This document shows, in pieces, positions 9,012 to 16,782 of a stretch of 45,645 nt of DNA. A program made the translations under genes and the position numbers. Numbering within the stretch: position 1 is the stretch's first letter; every line of letters starts with the position of its first letter. The stretch comes from Acidobacteriaceae bacterium (lineage in GTDB: Bacteria; Acidobacteriota; Terriglobia; Terriglobales; Acidobacteriaceae): the NCBI GenBank assembly GCA_003133425.1, contig PKXI01000147.1, positions 706-46,350 on the forward strand. The letters are read 5' to 3'. The notes under the pieces were generated by a model that was given only the letters and a program-made list of their open reading frames with translations, ran no database searches and was not told where the DNA came from.

Positions 9012-10424
9012 TCAGGCGGTGGCCGACTCTCTCAGATGCTGTTCATACATCTGATCGGGTTCGGCGAGCCTTATCAGGCGATGAAGGTAAGCCCTGGAGA
9101 TGCAAAGGCTGCGCGCGGCAAGCGTTTTATTGCCATTATTCTCGCGAACCGCTGAAACGGCAAGCTTTACTTTGTAGTCGTGGATCTGGCGTTCAAACGA
9201 ACCGGCAGGCTGGTAGTCGGCGATATCTATTACATCAGTAAAACCCGGCGCATCCTCCTCCGGTGTATTCAGAGTCAGATCTTCTGCACGCACAATTTGG
9301 CCGGGTGCAAGAATGATGGCCCGCTGCAGGACGTTTTCCAACTCGCGCACATTGCCTGGCCAGGGGTAGCTCTGCAGCATCTCCAGCGCCTCGGGTTCGA
9401 TACCCTCCATCGGCTTCTGAAAGGCTTGCGCATACTTGTGCAGCATATGTTTTGCGATTGAGGGAATGTCTTCCGGGTGTTCCTGGAGCTGCGGCGATTC
9501 AATCCGCATGACATTGATGCGATAGAACAGATCCTGGCGGAACTTGCCTTCTGCCACCAATTGAGCAAGGTCGCGGTGGGTGGCAAAGATCAGGCGCGCG
9601 CGCAGCGGAATAAGACGATTGCTGCCCAGGCGGCTGAATTCCATCTGCTGCAATACGCGCAGAAGCTTGACTTGCGTAAAGAGGCTCAGGTCTCCGATTT
9701 CATCCAGGAAGAGCGTGCCGTCTGCGGCCTGCTCAAAGTAACCTTCGCGGGAACCGACCGTGCCGGTGAAGGCGCCCTTCTCATGACCGAACAGCTCGGC
9801 CTCAATCAAGGTTTCAGGAATAGCGCCGCAGGAGACGGCAACAAACGGACGGCTGGAGCGGGAACCAAGATTATGGATGGCGCGGGCAATCAGTTCCTTG
9901 CCGGTTCCGCTGTCGCCCGTCACCAGGACCGAGGCGTTGAGATTGGCTACGCTACGCACCAACTGATAAACCCGTTTCATGTGCGGGCTCGATCCAATCA
10001 GCCGATCGCAAGTCGCAGGCTCCTCGAGACGCTGCTGCACGGTCTGTAGCTGCTGCTTGAGCGAGGAGGTCTCACATGCCCTGTTGAGCATGGTCTTGAG
10101 ATCACGGATCGAGGGCGGCCGGCGGCAGTAGCCGAAGGCGCCGTTGCGAACCAGTTCGAATGCGGTGGAACGAAGTCCATCGTCGGCCATGACCACCGAC
10201 GGAACATTGGATGCAATAAGATGCCGGGAAAATTCGATGCGCTCTTGCATGGAGTCACGATTCGAATTCAGGTCCAGAATCATGACATCGCACTCCTTGG
10301 CCGACACAAGGTGGTTCATCGCATCGACGTCGGACCCCTGAAGAACGAGAAATTCCTTTCCAAGGGCAGAAGAAAGAAGAGGGCGTAAGGCGCGATCCTC
10401 TGAATATAGACCAATCTTGATCAT
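9012..10424 (-). CDS. sigma-54-dependent response regulator (NtrC-type enhancer-binding protein)
   Basis: A protein of 470 residues with three domains. Residues 1-115 form a receiver-like domain with the acidic pair E9/D10 and phospho-acceptor Asp51 (VMILDLNSN). The usual switch Lys is replaced by Arg (CRRPP, about 101-102). The AAA+ domain has Walker A GDSGTGKE (170-177), the sigma-54-contacting loop GAFTGT (217-222; usual form GAFTGA) and Walker B TLFLDEIGD (about 237-245), then the NVREL motif. A Fis-type helix-turn-helix closes the protein (NNGNKTLAARSLCISRAYLHRLIRL). No histidine kinase is encoded nearby. It is divergent from the Tad operon, whose promoter is sigma-54-like, so it is the obvious candidate activator. 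The membrane protein gene at 7506-8996 follows it in the same operon. Confidence 0.95.
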   Translation of the reverse strand: MIKIGLYSEDRALRPLLSSALGKEFLVLQGSDVDAMNHLVSAKECDVMILDLNSNRDSMQERIEFSRHLIASNVPSVVMADDGLRSTAFELVRNGAFGYCRRPPSIRDLKTMLNRACETSSLKQQLQTVQQRLEEPATCDRLIGSSPHMKRVYQLVRSVANLNASVLVTGDSGTGKELIARAIHNLGSRSSRPFVAVSCGAIPETLIEAELFGHEKGAFTGTVGSREGYFEQAADGTLFLDEIGDLSLFTQVKLLRVLQQMEFSRLGSNRLIPLRARLIFATHRDLAQLVAEGKFRQDLFYRINVMRIESPQLQEHPEDIPSIAKHMLHKYAQAFQKPMEGIEPEALEMLQSYPWPGNVRELENVLQRAIILAPGQIVRAEDLTLNTPEEDAPGFTDVIDIADYQPAGSFERQIHDYKVKLAVSAVRENNGNKTLAARSLCISRAYLHRLIRLAEPDQMYEQHLRESATA

Positions 10425-10530
10425 GAGAGTCTGGCTTCTCCGAGCCGGTTAGGACTGTGCCGCTTCTAAAAAAGAAGAAGCGGTGATGTCTATCCATGAT
10501 GGTGAATGGTCCATCTGATGCCAATGCCCG

Positions 10531-10545
10531 TTTCGTGCTACGGAA
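10531..10545. promoter_or_regulatory. palindromic element, copy 1 (TTTCGT-GCT-ACGGAA)
   Basis: An imperfect palindrome (one mismatch) lying about 107-121 bp upstream of the sigma-54 activator start. It matches the perfect palindrome at 10843-10857 in 14 of 15 positions. This is a possible protein-binding site in the divergent region; the binding factor is unknown. Confidence 0.45.
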
Positions 10546-10561
10546 GTAACCCCTTGGTAAT

Positions 10562-10644
10562 TGAGTTTTTGGCCCTTTCGCGGCAGGTTGCTCGAAAAGG
10601 GCCTTTCGAGCGTGCATTTTTGCCGTCAAGTGGCTAAAAACTCA
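10562..10644. promoter_or_regulatory. nested inverted repeats in the Tad/EBP divergent region
   Basis: Outer arms TGAGTTTTTGGCC (10562-10574) and GGCTAAAAACTCA (10632-10644) are complementary at 12 of 13 positions. Within them, GGCCCTTT (10571-10578) pairs with AAAGGGCC (10596-10603), and CTCGAAA-AGGGCC-TTTCGAG (10591-10610) is a second, competing palindrome. The layout allows alternative folds. It could be a structured leader or small RNA, a terminator, or protein-binding sites. Confidence 0.45.
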
Positions 10645-10802
10645 GTCATTTGTTCATCGTGAAGTGGGCAGATCGGATCACTCTGCCCCAGCTTGAACCA
10701 AACTCGCCAATAGTCAATGTAGGCTATTTGATTTCAGGAGCTTGGTAATTCGTTCGCAGGAAACCCAAATTCCAACGCAAAAAATCGAAGGGCTCGGCTC
10801 TC

Positions 10803-10837
10803 AGCCGGGAATACAAAATTGCACTGGCCTCCCGGCT
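10803..10837. promoter_or_regulatory. perfect 8-bp inverted repeat
   Basis: AGCCGGGA (10803-10810) and TCCCGGCT (10830-10837) are perfectly complementary, 19 nt apart, immediately before the palindrome at 10843. It may be part of the regulatory region of the Tad operon or a hairpin. No function is assigned. Confidence 0.35.
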
Positions 10838-10842
10838 ACAAC

Positions 10843-10857
10843 TTTCGTGCTACGAAA
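10843..10857. promoter_or_regulatory. palindromic element, copy 2 (TTTCGT-GCT-ACGAAA)
   Basis: A perfect palindrome with 6-bp arms and a 3-nt centre, about 250 bp upstream of the expected Tad transcription start. It is the second copy of the element at 10531. The repetition within one intergenic region suggests a protein-binding site. Confidence 0.5.
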
Positions 10858-10996
10858 TTCTCATGCAAAAAGCAAGTTACTAAGCACTTATAACTCTGTG
10901 GCAACCAAGAAGCTGCACCTCTCCTGGTGCATGCGACCTTCCAGCCTAACCCTGGCCGAATGTGTATACGGCCCGCTTCACCGCATCGTGACCGCC

Positions 10997-11012
10997 GTAA
11001 ACAACCGTGTAC
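10997..11012 (+). promoter_or_regulatory. candidate activator-binding site (UAS) of the Tad sigma-54 promoter
   Basis: GTAAAC-AACC-GTGTAC is a palindrome with one mismatch, centred about 70 bp upstream of the -24 GG (11075) and about 95 bp from the expected transcription start. The same element, as a perfect palindrome, lies at nearly the same distance from the pilin sigma-54 promoter (28186-28201). This is the classical position of an enhancer site for an NtrC-type activator. Confidence 0.6.
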
Positions 11013-11073
11013 ACCGGACCGGCATACTGTTCGCTAAATGGCTGAATTCAGAGTATTTCGGTGTTCGCATATT

Positions 11074-11089
11074 TGGTTGGACGATTGCA
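11074..11089 (+). promoter_or_regulatory. sigma-54 (-24/-12) promoter of the Tad operon
   Basis: TGGTTGGACGATTGCA has GG (11075-11076) and GC (11087-11088) with the required 10-bp spacing. It has a perfect -12 block (TTGCA) and the G that follows the -24 element, but CAC of the consensus is TTG. Overall 9 of 12 consensus positions match. The expected start of transcription near 11100 leaves a leader of about 32 nt before the tadV ATG at 11132. The neighbouring divergent gene is a sigma-54 activator. Confidence 0.65.
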
Positions 11090-11131
11090 CTATAGCGGGT
11101 GTTCTGTGAAAAAAGGGCAAAAGGAGCATCA

Positions 11132-11650
11132 ATGACGCACGCATTCGCATGGTGGCCTACAGTTGCCGTTCTCGGTGTGGCCACCGTCACCGATCTGCGC
11201 AGCCGGCGTATTCCGAATTGGCTGGTGCTTCCTTTTCTGGTCGCGGGCTTCGTTGTCTCCGGCTGGCTGCATGGCTGGCAGGGGCTCGGCCAGAGCCTGG
11301 CTGGTGCAGCGCTTGGCCTGGCGATTTATGGATTTCTATTTTGGATGGGCGGCATGGGCGCTGGCGATGTAAAGCTCTGTGCAGCAATCGGGGCTTGGAT
11401 CGGTCCTGGCCAATTGTTTTTCGCGGTAGTCATTACCGGTATGGTGGGCGGGATTATGGTTCTCTGCTGGGCGGTCTGCGGCGGATTCCTCAAAGAACTG
11501 TTCAGCGGTGCAGGCAATCTTGCTTTCGGTTGGAAAGAACGTGGCGGCCTTCGCGATCCGGAGTTGGTCTTGAGCAACCCCATGCGCCGCAAGATGCCAT
11601 ATGCTCCGGCCATCGCTATAGGAACGTTAATTTCATTCTTTGCTCGTTAA
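11132..11650 (+). CDS. tadV: Tad/Flp prepilin peptidase (A24 family)
   Basis: A membrane protein of 172 residues. The aspartyl prepilin peptidase motifs are present: TDLRSRRIPNW near the N-terminus (first catalytic Asp) and GGMGAGDVKL (GxGD, second Asp). The short length, without the N-methylase domain of type IV enzymes, fits TadV/CpaA. It would remove the leader of the Flp pilins at 28.3-29.5 kb. The start at 11132 is chosen over an in-frame GTG at 11099 because it has AAAAGGAG at ideal spacing and because the sigma-54 transcript should start near 11100. It is the first gene of the Tad operon. Confidence 0.93.
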   Translation: MTHAFAWWPTVAVLGVATVTDLRSRRIPNWLVLPFLVAGFVVSGWLHGWQGLGQSLAGAALGLAIYGFLFWMGGMGAGDVKLCAAIGAWIGPGQLFFAVVITGMVGGIMVLCWAVCGGFLKELFSGAGNLAFGWKERGGLRDPELVLSNPMRRKMPYAPAIAIGTLISFFAR

Positions 11651-11669
11651 GAGATTAGGTGTGGACATC

Positions 11670-12977
11670 ATGGCAAGTTTAGTTACGGACAATCAACATC
11701 CCGTTGTAAATCAAGGAATGTGGCCCTTGGTCATGAGCGATAAATCGGCGAGTAGCAAAACTTCCTCGGATCTTGACACCCAGCCTGCCGAATATCTCGG
11801 TGTCGATAATCTGTCTGTCGCTCTGATCGGCCCAGACGAAGTGCGCCGCGAGCAGGTGGCTCTTGCTCTGTCCAGAAGCGCAGGGAACAACGTTCGCGCA
11901 TTTTCTTCCTATCCTCCAAGCCTGGACGACATACCCAGGTTGGTGGAGCAGCATTACGACGTAATCATCATCGAGTTGGACAGCGATCCCGAATACGCAC
12001 TGGACATTGTGGAAGCCATCGGCGTGAGTGCCGCAACGGCGGTGATGGTTTATTCGGCTGAGGCCGACCCCGACATGCTGATGCGCTGCATGCGCGCAGG
12101 CGCACGCGAGTTTCTTACGCTTCCGTTTGAGCCTGCCGTCATGGCGGAGTCTCTGGTACGTGCAGTAGCGCGCCGGCCGGCGACTCGCGCCACTAGCTCC
12201 GAAAGTCTGAAGGCAGGCGGCAGGCTGTTGGCTTTCATGGGATCCAAGGGCGGCACCGGCGTAACCACGCTGGCCTGCAGTTTTGCAGTTGCGCTGGCCC
12301 AGGAGAGTGGTGAGAGCACGCTGCTGATCGATCTCGATCTCCCCCTGGGAGACGCGGGGCTGAATCTGGGAATCGTCGCCGAGTATTCCACCATCCACGC
12401 CCTGCAGGCTCTCGACCGGCTGGATGGCAGCTTCCTTTCCAGGCTGGTGGTCAAACATAGCTCAGGGCTCTCGGTGCTTGCGACTCCGGGACAATACGTG
12501 CAGTACAAGCCATCCGACGCGGCGATTGACAAACTGTTGGCGGTGGCGCGGAATCAATTCGACAACGTCGTCGTGGATGTAGGCGCCAAAATCGATCTGA
12601 CGAAAACGGCATTGTTCAAGGAATACGCCACAATCTATTTGGTGACCCAGGCGGGCATTCCGGAACTGCGCAATTCGAATCGCCTCATCTCGCAGCTTTT
12701 CGACGGTGGCGGCCCCAAGCTCGAGGTCGTGATCAATCGGTATGACACGCGCTCGATGGGCGTTTCTGACGAGCAAATAACGAAGGCTCTCACCCGGCCC
12801 CCGCAGTGGAAGATTCCCAACGACTATGCCGCGGTGAAGCGAATGCAGATGGACGCCACTCCCCTGGCACTTGCGAATTCGCTCATCTCGCAGCAGATTC
12901 GACGGATGGCCAAGTCGGTGACAGGCAAGCACGCGCGACAGGAAAAGAAGAAGAGCTTCAGTTTATTCAAGAGGTAA
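11670..12977 (+). CDS. cpaE: CpaE/TadZ-type pilus localisation ATPase
   Basis: A protein of 435 residues. An atypical receiver-like domain (about 48-165: LSVALIGPDEVRREQ, DVIIIELDSDP) precedes a ParA/MinD-type ATPase domain with deviant Walker A KGGTGVTT at 193-200 and LIDLDLPLGDAGL. TadZ/CpaE proteins place the Tad secretion machine at a cell pole or focus. The ATG at 11670 is preferred to the upstream TTG because the latter has no support. It lies 19 bp after tadV and 43 bp before cpaF, in one operon. The C-terminus is basic (KKKSFSLFKR). Confidence 0.93.
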   Translation: MASLVTDNQHPVVNQGMWPLVMSDKSASSKTSSDLDTQPAEYLGVDNLSVALIGPDEVRREQVALALSRSAGNNVRAFSSYPPSLDDIPRLVEQHYDVIIIELDSDPEYALDIVEAIGVSAATAVMVYSAEADPDMLMRCMRAGAREFLTLPFEPAVMAESLVRAVARRPATRATSSESLKAGGRLLAFMGSKGGTGVTTLACSFAVALAQESGESTLLIDLDLPLGDAGLNLGIVAEYSTIHALQALDRLDGSFLSRLVVKHSSGLSVLATPGQYVQYKPSDAAIDKLLAVARNQFDNVVVDVGAKIDLTKTALFKEYATIYLVTQAGIPELRNSNRLISQLFDGGGPKLEVVINRYDTRSMGVSDEQITKALTRPPQWKIPNDYAAVKRMQMDATPLALANSLISQQIRRMAKSVTGKHARQEKKKSFSLFKR

Positions 12978-13020
12978 TGGTTTTCAAGATGGATCTCAAT
13001 TTCGGGATGGAAGGTAAAAC

Positions 13021-14301
13021 GTGGAACTACTGAATCTTGAAAATTACAAAGCGGAGATACACCGCACCCTGATCTCCAAGCTCGATCTGGAGAAGCTTTC
13101 GCGCGTCAATTCCAGCCAGGCACGTCAGGCGGTTTTGGGCATCGTCAAGGAAATCATGGCGGACCAGAAGGTGCCGCTCAGCTACGATGAGCAAGAGAGA
13201 ATCCAGGCGGACTTGCTGGATGAAGTTTTTGGCCTCGGTCCCCTGGAGCCGCTGCTGCGCGATCCCAAGATCTCCGACATCCTGATCAACGGCAAGGACC
13301 ACGTCTTCATCGAAAAAGGCGGACTGCTGCAGAGGGTGGACACGACCTTTCGGGATGACCGGCACCTGATGCAGATTATTGACCGCATCGTGTCCAGAGT
13401 CGGGCGCAGAGTCGATGAATCGTCGCCGATGGTCGATGCCCGTTTGCCCGACGGCTCGCGTGTCAATGCGATCATTCCGCCGCTGGCGCTGGACGGACCC
13501 TCAATGTCCATTCGCCGCTTCGGCACCGGCCCGTTGGCTGCCAACCAACTCGTGAAGTTGAATAGTATCTCCGCGGAAATGATGGAAGTGCTGTCGGCCG
13601 CAGTGAAGGCACGCATCAGTATCCTGATCGCCGGCGGCACCGGCGCCGGCAAAACCACGTTTCTAAACATCCTGTCGCAGTATATTCCCAACAACGAGCG
13701 CCTGGTTACTATCGAAGACGCGGCCGAACTTCGGCTGGCGCAAGAGAACATCGTGCGCCTTGAAACCCGGCCTCCCAATATTGAAGGCCAGGGCGCCATC
13801 AAGCAGCGGCAGCTGCTTATCAACTGTCTCCGTATGCGCCCCGACCGCATCATCATTGGTGAAATCCGCGGCGAAGAAGCGTTTGACATGCTCCAGGCCA
13901 TGAATACCGGTCACGAAGGGTCCATGACCACCGTTCACGCCAACACCCCCCGCGACGCCATCTCCAGACTCGAGTCCATGGTCGCCATGGGCAATATGAA
14001 TCTGCCCGAAAAATCCGTTCGCCAGCAAATCGCCTCGGCTCTCACCATCGTGGTGCAGGCCACCCGTATGAGCGACGGTACTCGCAAAGTTACAAGCATC
14101 TCTGAGATCACCGGCATGGAAGAGAACGTCATCAGCATGCAGGAGATCTTCTCCTTCAACAAGAAGGGCATCGGACCAGACGGCAAGGTGATTGGAGTTT
14201 TCGCGCCCAGCCGGATTCGTCCGCGGTTCCTCGAAAAGCTTCGCGTGGCCGGTATCATTCTGCCGCCCAGCATCTTTGAACGCGAAACTCAGGTCAACTA
14301 A
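13021..14301 (+). CDS. cpaF: CpaF/TadA secretion ATPase
   Basis: A protein of 426 residues starting at GTG 13021 with GGAAGG upstream. It is a typical type II/IV secretion hexameric ATPase of the TadA class: N-terminal helical region, [22 protein letters not shown] near 78-99, Walker [10 protein letters not shown] at 205-213, Asp and His boxes, and Walker [10 protein letters not shown] followed by [14 protein letters not shown]. It powers both assembly and, in some species, retraction of Flp pili, docking on TadB/TadC in the inner membrane. All catalytic motifs are intact. The gene is 20 bp before tadB. Confidence 0.96.
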   Translation: MELLNLENYKAEIHRTLISKLDLEKLSRVNSSQARQAVLGIVKEIMADQKVPLSYDEQERIQADLLDEVFGLGPLEPLLRDPKISDILINGKDHVFIEKGGLLQRVDTTFRDDRHLMQIIDRIVSRVGRRVDESSPMVDARLPDGSRVNAIIPPLALDGPSMSIRRFGTGPLAANQLVKLNSISAEMMEVLSAAVKARISILIAGGTGAGKTTFLNILSQYIPNNERLVTIEDAAELRLAQENIVRLETRPPNIEGQGAIKQRQLLINCLRMRPDRIIIGEIRGEEAFDMLQAMNTGHEGSMTTVHANTPRDAISRLESMVAMGNMNLPEKSVRQQIASALTIVVQATRMSDGTRKVTSISEITGMEENVISMQEIFSFNKKGIGPDGKVIGVFAPSRIRPRFLEKLRVAGIILPPSIFERETQVN

Positions 14302-14321
14302 GCGGAAAGGAGGGTACGACG

Positions 14322-15290
14322 ATGGCATTAATTGTAGGCTTGGTATTCTTGGGTGTTTTCGCGGTCATTGCGCTGCCGCTGATCGCCTCGAGTGGCCCTT
14401 CCAAGCAGGCTAAGGACGTACAGACCAGGCTCGAGTCGGCTCTCGCTACCGAAACGCCGGAAGTTCGCGACCTGGTAGTGGATCTTCGCAAAGACGAGCA
14501 GATGAGCAGCATTCCCTGGTTGAACAAGCGCCTGCTCCAGTTCGAAGTGACTCCCTACCTGCGCAAGATATTGGATCAAGCCAATCTGAGTTGGAGCGCA
14601 GGCAGGTTGCTTGCCATGTGCGGGGTCTGCTTTATTGTTCCGGTCTTTGTGGTCCACTATCGCCTCGGAACCGTTTTGCCGTCATTGTTGGCCGGGGTGA
14701 CGCTTGGTCTGTCGCCCTATGGTCTGGTTCTCTTCAAGCGCGGTAAGCGATTCGGCAAGTTTGAGGCGGGGTTGCCGGAAGCACTCGACTTGATGGTCAG
14801 CGCTCTGCGTGCCGGACATAGCCTGATTGCCGCCATGGGCCTGGTGGGACGCGAATGTCCCGATCCGGTGGGGAGCGAATTCAAGACCTGCTTTGAGGAA
14901 CAGAACTACGGTCTCGAACTGAAGACCGCCCTCGATAATATGCTCGAACGCGTTCCGCTGCAGGACCTGAGAATCGTTGCCACCGCAGTCTTGATTCAAA
15001 AGGAAAGCGGCGGCAACCTGGCCGAGGTCCTCGACAAGACAGCTTATGTTATCCGCGAGCGGTTCCGCTTAAAGCGGAATGTCAGGACCCATACAGCACA
15101 AGGACGAATGACCGGCTGGATTCTCACTCTCTTGCCGGTAGCACTGGGAGTCGCAATCTACACGATTAATCCGACCATGATGAGCATTCTGTGGACGCGG
15201 GACATCGGCATCAAGCTGCTCTATGCCTCGGCGGGAATGACCGTTGTAGGCGGTTTGATCATTCGCAAGATTGTCAACATGGAAGTTTGA
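14322..15290 (+). CDS. tadB: TadB, inner-membrane platform protein (T2SSF family)
   Basis: A protein of 322 residues with an N-terminal membrane helix, a pair of central helices (about 100-145), the cytoplasmic T2SSF four-helix domain (FEAGLPEALDLMVSALRAGHSL) and C-terminal helices. The motif ESGGNLAEVLDKTAYVIRERFRL is typical of TadB. It forms the platform on which CpaF acts. The Shine-Dalgarno AAAGGAGG lies 8 nt upstream. It is followed by tadC after 10 bp, the usual order in Tad loci. Confidence 0.95.
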   Translation: MALIVGLVFLGVFAVIALPLIASSGPSKQAKDVQTRLESALATETPEVRDLVVDLRKDEQMSSIPWLNKRLLQFEVTPYLRKILDQANLSWSAGRLLAMCGVCFIVPVFVVHYRLGTVLPSLLAGVTLGLSPYGLVLFKRGKRFGKFEAGLPEALDLMVSALRAGHSLIAAMGLVGRECPDPVGSEFKTCFEEQNYGLELKTALDNMLERVPLQDLRIVATAVLIQKESGGNLAEVLDKTAYVIRERFRLKRNVRTHTAQGRMTGWILTLLPVALGVAIYTINPTMMSILWTRDIGIKLLYASAGMTVVGGLIIRKIVNMEV

Positions 15291-15300
15291 TAGGTGGAGC

Positions 15301-16212
15301 ATGGTACTGGTAATCGTTTCATTTTGCGTGGTATTTCTGCTGATCGCGAGCGGCGCTCTGCTGGTGTTCTATCGCGATGCCCTGCCACAGCGCATTGCAG
15401 ATGCAATCAATCCGCGCCCCAAAAAGAGAAACGTGATGAGCGCAATCCGCGAGTCCGGTCTTTCGATCGGCGGCGTGGTGGAGCATTTCGAGCAGGTGCT
15501 GCCGAAGAGCCAGGCGGAGATCTCGGTTGCGCTGCAGCGGTTGACACGCGCCGGGTATCGCAACGAGTCCGCCGTCAGAGTTTTCTACGGCTACAAGGTC
15601 TTTGTTCCGATTGCGCTGTGCGCCGTAGCGCTGTTAAGCGGGCTGGCCAGCTTGAGCCCCTTCTTCGTTTACGCCTCGTGCCTGGGTATGGGCTTCCTGG
15701 CTCCGGATTTCTGGCTGGGACGGAAGATCAAAAACCGGCAAAAGCGCATGGAGCGCGGCCTTCCCGATGTGCTTGATCTTCTGGTCATCTGCATCGAGGC
15801 CGGCCTGAGCCTGGACCAGGCGACCGCCCGCACCGCGCAGGAACTGAAGAAAGCACAGCCGGAACTGTGCGATGAATTTGGAATTCTGGTGCTGGAACAG
15901 CGCGCCGGGCGTCCTCGTTCCGATGCCTGGAAGCACCTGGCAGAACGCACCGGCGTAGATAGTTTGCGCAATCTGGTTTCCGTGCTGGTTCAGTCAGAAC
16001 AGTTCGGAACCAGCGTCGCCAAGACATTGCGTGTTCACTCCGATACCCTGAGAACCCAACGTATGCAGGCCGTGGAAGAGATGGCGGCAAAAACCTCCGT
16101 CAAGTTGGTTTTCCCGCTCGTGTTCTTCATCTTTCCCGCGCTGTTCCTGGTGACCCTGGGGCCGGCTGTGATTTTGATGATGGAGTCTTTCAAGACGTTT
16201 TTTAATCCCTGA
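15301..16212 (+). CDS. tadC: TadC, inner-membrane platform protein (T2SSF family)
   Basis: A protein of 303 residues, paralogous in fold to TadB: N-terminal helix, paired helices at about 105-145, the T2SSF domain (RGLPDVLDLLVICIEAGLSLDQATARTA, EQRAGRPRSDAWKHLAERTGVDSLRNLVSVLVQSEQ) and a C-terminal helix (LVFPLVFFIFPALFLVTLGPAVI). The ATG at 15301 has AGGTGGAG immediately before it and is preferred to the in-frame TTG at 15271. It probably pairs with TadB as the pilus assembly platform. Tandem 31-residue peptide genes begin 17 bp downstream. Confidence 0.95.
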   Translation: MVLVIVSFCVVFLLIASGALLVFYRDALPQRIADAINPRPKKRNVMSAIRESGLSIGGVVEHFEQVLPKSQAEISVALQRLTRAGYRNESAVRVFYGYKVFVPIALCAVALLSGLASLSPFFVYASCLGMGFLAPDFWLGRKIKNRQKRMERGLPDVLDLLVICIEAGLSLDQATARTAQELKKAQPELCDEFGILVLEQRAGRPRSDAWKHLAERTGVDSLRNLVSVLVQSEQFGTSVAKTLRVHSDTLRTQRMQAVEEMAAKTSVKLVFPLVFFIFPALFLVTLGPAVILMMESFKTFFNP

Positions 16213-16229
16213 GGTAAGGAGGAATGGAA

Positions 16230-16325
16230 ATGGACAGTACCACAATTATCCGGATTGTATCCGGTGTAGTATTTGCGATCGTTCTGGTTATTCTCGTCCA
16301 GCGCCGTCGCACGCGGGTTAACTAA
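16230..16325 (+). CDS. 31-residue single-span membrane peptide, copy 1
   Basis: A short gene of 31 codons plus stop. The peptide starts MDSTTIIRIVSG, continues as one hydrophobic helix (about residues 6-23) and ends in a strongly basic tail, QRRRTRVN. AAGGAGG lies 7 nt upstream of the ATG at 16230, so translation is well supported. It starts 17 bp after tadC. A close paralog follows at 16498, which argues strongly that both are real genes. The basic tail predicts a cytoplasmic C-terminus. Function is unknown; its position suggests a small accessory subunit of the Tad machine. Confidence 0.75.
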   Translation: MDSTTIIRIVSGVVFAIVLVILVQRRRTRVN

Positions 16326-16497
16326 CTTTGTTTGCGCCTTGGGTTCAGCGGCAGAGCAAAAATCTGGCAACTGCCGCTGACCGGCCCTACAATTGTGCGT
16401 GCCTGGGGACTCGTCACCGAAGCACGGGATGGCGCGCTCAGGTTCCACAATGATGGGAAAAGGCATGAAGTATTTTTTCCAGTGAAAGGACAAAGCT

Positions 16498-16593
16498 ATG
16501 GACAGTACATCGATTATCCGGATAGTTGCGGGCGTGTTGTTTGTGATCATTCTGGTCGTTTTGATTCAGCGCCGCCGCACTCGAGTTAAGTAA
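16498..16593 (+). CDS. 31-residue single-span membrane peptide, copy 2
   Basis: A second peptide of exactly 31 residues, MDSTSIIRIVAG... ending QRRRTRVK. It matches copy 1 at most positions, with conservative changes in the helix (Val/Leu/Ile/Ala swaps), as expected for selection on a membrane segment. AAGGA lies 7 nt upstream. The two genes are 268 bp apart start to start. The 172 bp between them holds no other gene I can support. Function unknown. Confidence 0.75.
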   Translation: MDSTSIIRIVAGVLFVIILVVLIQRRRTRVK

Positions 16594-16782
16594 CCAGCAT
16601 TTGCATTATGGATCCGGCAGCGCCGTGAAACTGGGCAAACGCCTCCGAATCGTTTGATTCTCCCGTTGGACGAGGACATTGCTGCCCGTGGCGGCGATTG
16701 TCGAATAGCTCTGTCTGACGGCGGGGAAGGTGGAGTGCGCCCAATTAAGACCAGGCAATTGCACGGAAATGGAGATATTTTG

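Noticed and set aside
10460..10483. Hairpin CCGCTTCT...AGAAGCGG before the activator gene
   Set aside because: An A/G-rich loop and no T-run; it could be a leader stem, but there is nothing to distinguish it from chance.
10899..10914. Another GG-N10-GC match (TGGCAACCAAGAAGCT)
   Set aside because: The -12 block is poor (AAGC in place of TTGC) and it is over 200 bp from tadV; the site at 11074 is better placed with a perfect TTGCA.
10742..11095. 117-codon frame in the Tad/EBP intergenic region
   Set aside because: It has a TTG start without ribosome-binding site, an unremarkable product, and covers the palindromes and sigma-54 promoter.
11679..12458. 259-codon minus-strand frame within cpaE
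   Set aside because: It is antisense to the well-conserved CpaE ATPase; no family features.
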